This document shows, one piece after another, positions 59,546-64,000 of a stretch of 64,000 bases of DNA. This DNA comes from Epiperipatus broadwayi. Its lineage: Eukaryota; Onychophora; Udeonychophora; Euonychophora; Peripatidae. Made by a program: the position numbers and the translations under genes. The stretch is from the NCBI GenBank assembly GCA_028023455.1, contig JAQFVV010006255.1, positions 930,001-994,000 of the forward strand. Reading direction: 5' to 3'. Positions within the stretch are counted from its first letter, which is position 1. Each line of letters starts with the position of its first letter. The notes under the pieces were generated by a model. That model saw only the letters and a program-made list of their open reading frames with translations, was not told the DNA's origin and did not search any database.

Positions 59546-60262
59546 TTTGGTTAATAATAGATGACTGGTTGGTTAATATAAATATTGGTTGGATTGTCAT
59601 TTTAACAATATTGTGTTTGATTTATGTTGTAATTGATTTAATTATTTCCAATTGCTTTAAATATTAATCGTTTTAATTATAAAATTGTGCATGTACTTAT
59701 ATATTTATTAACTTAATAAGTAATGACTTTTCTAATAATTAATTCTTATATTTATTAAAATATAGGTAAATGTAAACAGCCCATTACTGTAAAAAAATTT
59801 CTCGAATAACTTCCTCATAGAAGATCAATGAATGAAAAAGGAGTATTCATCATATTTTTTAATTTCTCAGTGGTTAGAATTTGAATGTGTTTCATACTTA
59901 TTTTGGTAATTAACTAAGAATTATAAGATATCCAATTATTAATCAATATTAGGTGGTTATTTGGATTAATTTTGGAACAGCTACCTAAAAGAAAAATCTC
60001 ATGACTTTTGGTAGAATTTCAAGTTTACTCAACCTGAATTCAAACACAAGTTATATGCATGGAAGGCCACTGCATCACAATAACACTTTTCTTACTAAAA
60101 TATACTCATTAATATATATGTGTAGTTAATATGTTAATTCAAATTATAATTAGTGATGATTTTATCCCATTCACAAAAAAAATGTATTGGTATTCATAAA
60201 AGTTGGACAAATAATCATTGATGACAAACATATCAGTGAAAGAGATGAAGGATTTCATTCCA

Positions 60263-60511
60263 CACATGTATTACAAGACTGAAATTAATGTTATAAAATC
60301 AAGTTGTATTCAGCTTAATATTTATTTAAATAATTAGTATTGATAGTATAAAATTTTATTATGTGTAATATTATATATATATATCCGCACATGTATTACA
60401 AGACTGAAATTAATGTTATAAAATCAAGTTGTATTCAGCTTAATATTTATTTAAATAATTAGTATTAATAGTATAAAATTTTATTATGTGTAATATTATA
60501 TATATATATAT
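60263..60511 (+). repeat. 125-bp tandem duplication
   Basis: Two nearly identical copies start CACATGTATTACAAGACTG at 60263 and 60388 and end in a TA run. Very low divergence indicates a recent event. Confidence 0.9.
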
Positions 60512-60660
60512 GGTTTAACACAAAAAAAATGTACATATCAATGATGACTCCTGACAAAACAATCAGATATATATAGCTTCTTACATCATACATATTGTGC
60601 CATTTATTTATATATGGTTAAAGTGTGTGACATAGAGTAATATTTTTTTTTCATATGTCA

Positions 60661-60762
60661 AAGCTTCGGCCAGGAAGTGAACCTGCAACAACTGTCTGCA
60701 AGCAACTGCTTGCAAGGCACCTGCACTGACCTCTCAGTTACCAATGCTTGACTATAGGGTAA
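60661..60762 (-). mobile_element. tRNA-like SINE head
   Basis: On the minus strand: a TGGTAACTGAGAGG box-A-like segment, a GCCTTGCAAGC arm (tRNA-Ala-like loop), a duplicated GCAGTTGCTTGCAGACAGTT insert, then box-B-like GGTTCACTTCC. Related to the copy at 1892-1985. Confidence 0.6.
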
Positions 60763-61091
60763 TATCTAAAGATAAAAAAGCAGTAAAAATTAAAAATTGT
60801 TCAAAAGATGCAATTTAATTTTTTTTTAAATTAATATAATTTATTTTAGATATGTGCAGTGAAAGGTATTTATGTTTAAAATTAACTATGTAATTAAATT
60901 TAAGTGCATACTGAAATGGTCAGTTTCATCCATCTGCCTGTTTCACTTATTTTACCCACACATCTATCCATATGCCAGGTTTAAACCCTCTCAGAGTACC
61001 AATGTAAATAACATTAAATTATTATATATGTGGAATCATATATATATATATGCGAGTGATATGTCTGTAGTTTAATAGTATACATATAGAT

Positions 61092-61245
61092 TACAGATAT
61101 ATTCATTTTATAAACATTTCTGATTTAAAGAAATATTTTAGTTTAAATTATTGTTATGTTAATGGTATATATATTACAGATATGTATATTCATTTTATAA
61201 ATATTTCTATTTTAAGAAATATTTTAGTTAAATTATTTAGCAACT
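61092..61245 (+). repeat. About 85-bp tandem duplication
   Basis: ATTACAGATAT, ATTCATTTTATAAA(C/T)ATTTCT and AAGAAATATTTTAGTT recur in order near 61092 and 61177. Confidence 0.65.
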
Positions 61246-62614
61246 TTATTGATGTATTATTGAAATCGCATACGTATATTTCCTGTTATTCTGCATTTAT
61301 GGTTATAAAATAAGTCTTTTACTAATTACGAAAGTAACTCTGTCCAAAATAACATTTGATCTTGTAAACAATTTTCGAAGTAGGTCATGCATTGTGCAGG
61401 AAAACAAAATCTAAATTACTTGTTATAATTTAAAAATGTGCCTTTAAAATAAATAAATGAGTTTCTCTACCAGTTGTAAATATTAAATATGTTTTGCTAA
61501 AATAAATAAATGGACTTTTCAGCTACATTCAAGCTCGTAAAAATTAACAAGTGGCCAGAGTTTAATAAGTATAAATACTTAAAGTTTTGTTGCCAAGAGA
61601 TAGATTATATATATATTAAGTGATTTGTAAGCAGAATCCACATCCATTTCACCTTAAAAATAATTGAGTAGGAAGGCAATAAAATCACCGCTCTCCTTGC
61701 GGTGAATGGAAGACTTTGGTCCGATGAAATATAATGCCATATACCAGCCAAGCAAACCCCATTAACTTTCAATCTCATCAAGTATCAACTTATTATCGTC
61801 CCAAGTGCCAGACCTGCAATGAAAACAACTGAATGGTAATTTTTTTCTCAGAGCTCTATTTATAAACCGTGACTTTCGTTTCTTTCTTTTAAAAGCTAGC
61901 TATGTATTAAATCTGCCTTTCCCAAACACCTTTACTAAAATCTGCAAAGAAGCTTGTTAAATTCTAAATCTTGCGTGATTGTAAAATGCTAAATCTTGCC
62001 TAATTGTAAAACTTGAATTCTCTTTTAAAATGTTGAAACAGTAAGGTCTGCTTTGCAGATCTTCATTTCACCTTTTCTTACCTATTTCCTACCCTCATAC
62101 CTTAGTTTGAACCCCAATCCATCATAGTGTGTCTGCAATACGCTTATATACCGAAAATCCCGCCTAATTTTAAACCATGAGTACAATGCTCATATTATAT
62201 ATATAATTCATTCCCAAATAAATAAAAGATTATAGATTATGTATATGTTCACATAATTTTGATTTATTAAAAAGTAGGTTATATGTCGTAATTGCGCACA
62301 CACTATGATATGCATCTTAAAACATATCAAAATTATAAATTGTTAGTTATTTTGTTTGAATCTATTTACAAATATATTACCGTCATAATTTATTTTGATT
62401 TAAAATAAAATTCATTTAGTAAATATTCGTTTAGTAAATAGATTCAAATATTGCAATTTAAAAAGTAAAATCATTTGGTTAATTTAATAAAAGTCATTCC
62501 AAATATTTCTTTAAAATAAATGAGGGACAATGGTTTAATTAGTTAATATTATATAAGTTTATCTAAAAACAGCAGATGTCCACTTAAGGTTTTCTTTAAT
62601 TAATAAAAGTAATT

Positions 62615-62712
62615 TTAATTAAATCTAGTTTGTAATTCGAATGTCAACAGGGAAATTAACAAAAGAAATTAATTAATGTTGAATTCCTTTAGACATTCGG
62701 ATAGATTTAATT
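62615..62712. repeat. Imperfect inverted repeat
   Basis: TAATTAAATCTA...CGAATGTC on the left is mirrored by GACATTCG...TAGATTTAATTA on the right, with small unpaired insertions. It could be a structured regulatory element or a small hairpin element. Confidence 0.5.
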
Positions 62713-62847
62713 ACAGCTGATAAGTCCGATATATTTTGTAATGCTCCAGGGCAGTTCTATTGTTAAAATCTACTATAAAAGAAGGGTTTTCTTTTGTTCT
62801 CCAGTTTTTTTCTAATGTTTCTAAGAGAAATCATTCTGAGTTCTATT

Positions 62848-63036
62848 CTAGTAATTTGTAAATCTTGACATGACAGAGTAGAGCGCGAGAAGGCTATTTC
62901 TCTCCGGAATGGTCATCTGCTGCCATAGACCATCGGAAGTTATCACACAGGGAACCCCGGAACTGCTGCTGCTGCCAAAAATATGAACATTTCCAGATTT
63001 TGCTGTTAAATTATATAAAAACCTGCTGACCATCAA
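62848..63036 (-). CDS. Candidate short exon or chance frame (62 codons)
   Basis: A minus-strand frame of normal base composition encodes a peptide with a SSSSSG stretch and the segment GVPCVITSDGLWQQMTIPER. It is unusual for this window in not being low-complexity. No homolog is recognised and no neighbouring exon is visible, so a conserved non-coding element is just as likely. Any function would be a guess. Confidence 0.15.
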   Translation of the reverse strand: MMVSRFLYNLTAKSGNVHIFGSSSSSGVPCVITSDGLWQQMTIPERNSLLALYSVMSRFTNY

Positions 63037-64000
63037 TCTGCCTAAAAATGCTTCTCCAGAGGTAACCCTAAATTAACCCAAGAGCTCTTGTGAATCCTAA
63101 CTAACATGCTATAGCTATTCTAAAATTGTTTTTCTTATATTTCACATAACTTCATTATGAATTTCTTTAACATGTTTACTCAACATTTTGCTCTCTATCC
63201 TTGGGTTAATATTTTCTATTGATTAAACTTTCTGTTATTTTATTATGATAATGTGTCAGAATCATCTTTGACCGAGTGAATTATTCCCTTTGTTGAAAAT
63301 AAGATGCCGCTATGAAGGCATATTTTAAATTTCTAAATAATTTTCCAATTTTATTATCTTGCAAATCACTCGTTCGAGGGCGATTCTATTCTTTAATATA
63401 TAATATAATCACATAGTTTAAAATCTACATGTTATTGATTTTAATCTAATATGAGAGTATATGCGATGTCAATGATTAAATGTGTTCCCTAATGCATGAT
63501 TGCGTATATAAATCTATACTTACTTTTCAAACCTGCAAGCATGCATTTTCCTATTTTAATTACCGTGTTCTACTTTAATTACAAAGTTCATCATTGACGT
63601 CGAGAATGTGCGGACCCTTTTAAATAAATTTCTGGGAATTTGATTGGGCATTTCTCTTAATCCAAGTAACACCCATTCAGTATGTTTTGTATACACTCGT
63701 CTCGTATTGCTGGTAAATGAATTGGTTGTTGAGACCGCTTTGTTTTATTTTTCCAAGGATTCTTTACATGGCTAAAGCCATTCTCTTCGCCCTTTTTGCG
63801 ATTTCCAGGCAGTGTGTTTCCAAATGACACACCTGGGAATTAAATGCAATCGTCACACAGTCACTAAGTTTAAGCTGTTCATAAAATACTTTCCTACAGG
63901 TTAGCGGCAATATGCCCTCCGTAATCATTCCAAATATTCCCTTATTGTTTTATTTTATATTTATTTTACAAAGCATCCGTGACTTAAACGTGTCACACTC

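Larger units (their letters stand above)
61320..64000. other. Single-copy-looking, CpG-retaining end of window
   Basis: This stretch lacks the window's repeat families and keeps many CpG (CCGCTCTCCTTGCGGTG near 61688, GAGCGCGAGAAGG near 62881, TTGACGTCGAGAATGTGCGG near 63594). It contains a GCGGTGA-type hairpin at 61688-61706, a TGACGTC site, TAATCC and CACCTG words near 63660-63830. It could border a gene outside the window or hold conserved regulatory DNA. That is inference from composition only. Confidence 0.4.

Overview
This window is very AT-rich eukaryotic nuclear DNA with long A/T tracts, TA and GATA-type microsatellites, and no convincing intact protein-coding gene on either strand. 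The longest open frames are about 100 codons, and most fall inside repeats or in low-complexity DNA. The mix of tRNA-derived SINE heads, hAT-, piggyBac- and pogo/Tigger-like non-autonomous DNA transposons, a decayed retroelement gag-like reading frame and many ribozyme-bearing inverted repeats points to an animal, most likely an invertebrate. I cannot name the lineage from sequence alone. The window reads as intergenic or deep intronic DNA.

The main discovery is a set of at least six repeat families (called A, B, D/F, E, G and H here) that each carry a hammerhead-ribozyme-like motif: CTGANGA, a stem II hairpin, GAAA, then a very short stem III ending in a UH cleavage triplet, flanked by a two-part stem I. 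In families A, B and E the stem I arms pair well, and stems covary between families or copies. In A and B, stem III is only a self-complementary hexamer (ACTAGT or ACCGGT, each followed by C), which suggests ribozymes that work as dimers. Such small hammerheads are known from Penelope-like retroelements and retrozymes, so these repeats are probably non-autonomous relatives of those elements.

Layout: 0-6 kb is mostly featureless AT-rich DNA with a 440-bp palindrome, a SINE head and one family A copy. At 6026-7680 is a composite family A insertion with a 14-bp target duplication, holding inverted and tandem ribozyme units about 464 bp apart. At 8.3 kb is a small palindrome (family G), at 9.1-10.3 kb a decayed gag-like frame, and at 11-14 kb two hairpin elements. 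15-18.7 kb holds old family A and F copies. 19.3-21.6 kb is a 2.3-kb palindrome (family H) split by a TTAA-flanked piggyBac-like insertion. 23.8-28.3 kb holds two family E ribozymes and a family A pair. 33.3-36.9 kb holds a Tigger-like element and the tRNA-headed family F. 37.8-43.7 kb is an older repeat (family I) split by two family A insertions and a family D palindrome. 45.1-45.4 kb is family B. 46.3-49 kb holds a hAT MITE, two hairpin MITEs, a local tandem family and a SINE. 49-61 kb is mostly featureless with tandem duplications. Two stretches, 39.3-40.9 kb and 61.3-64 kb, keep more CpG and look single-copy; they are the best candidates for conserved regulatory DNA or a nearby exon.

All structural statements come from reading and hand pairing. 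No folding, alignment search or activity test was run.
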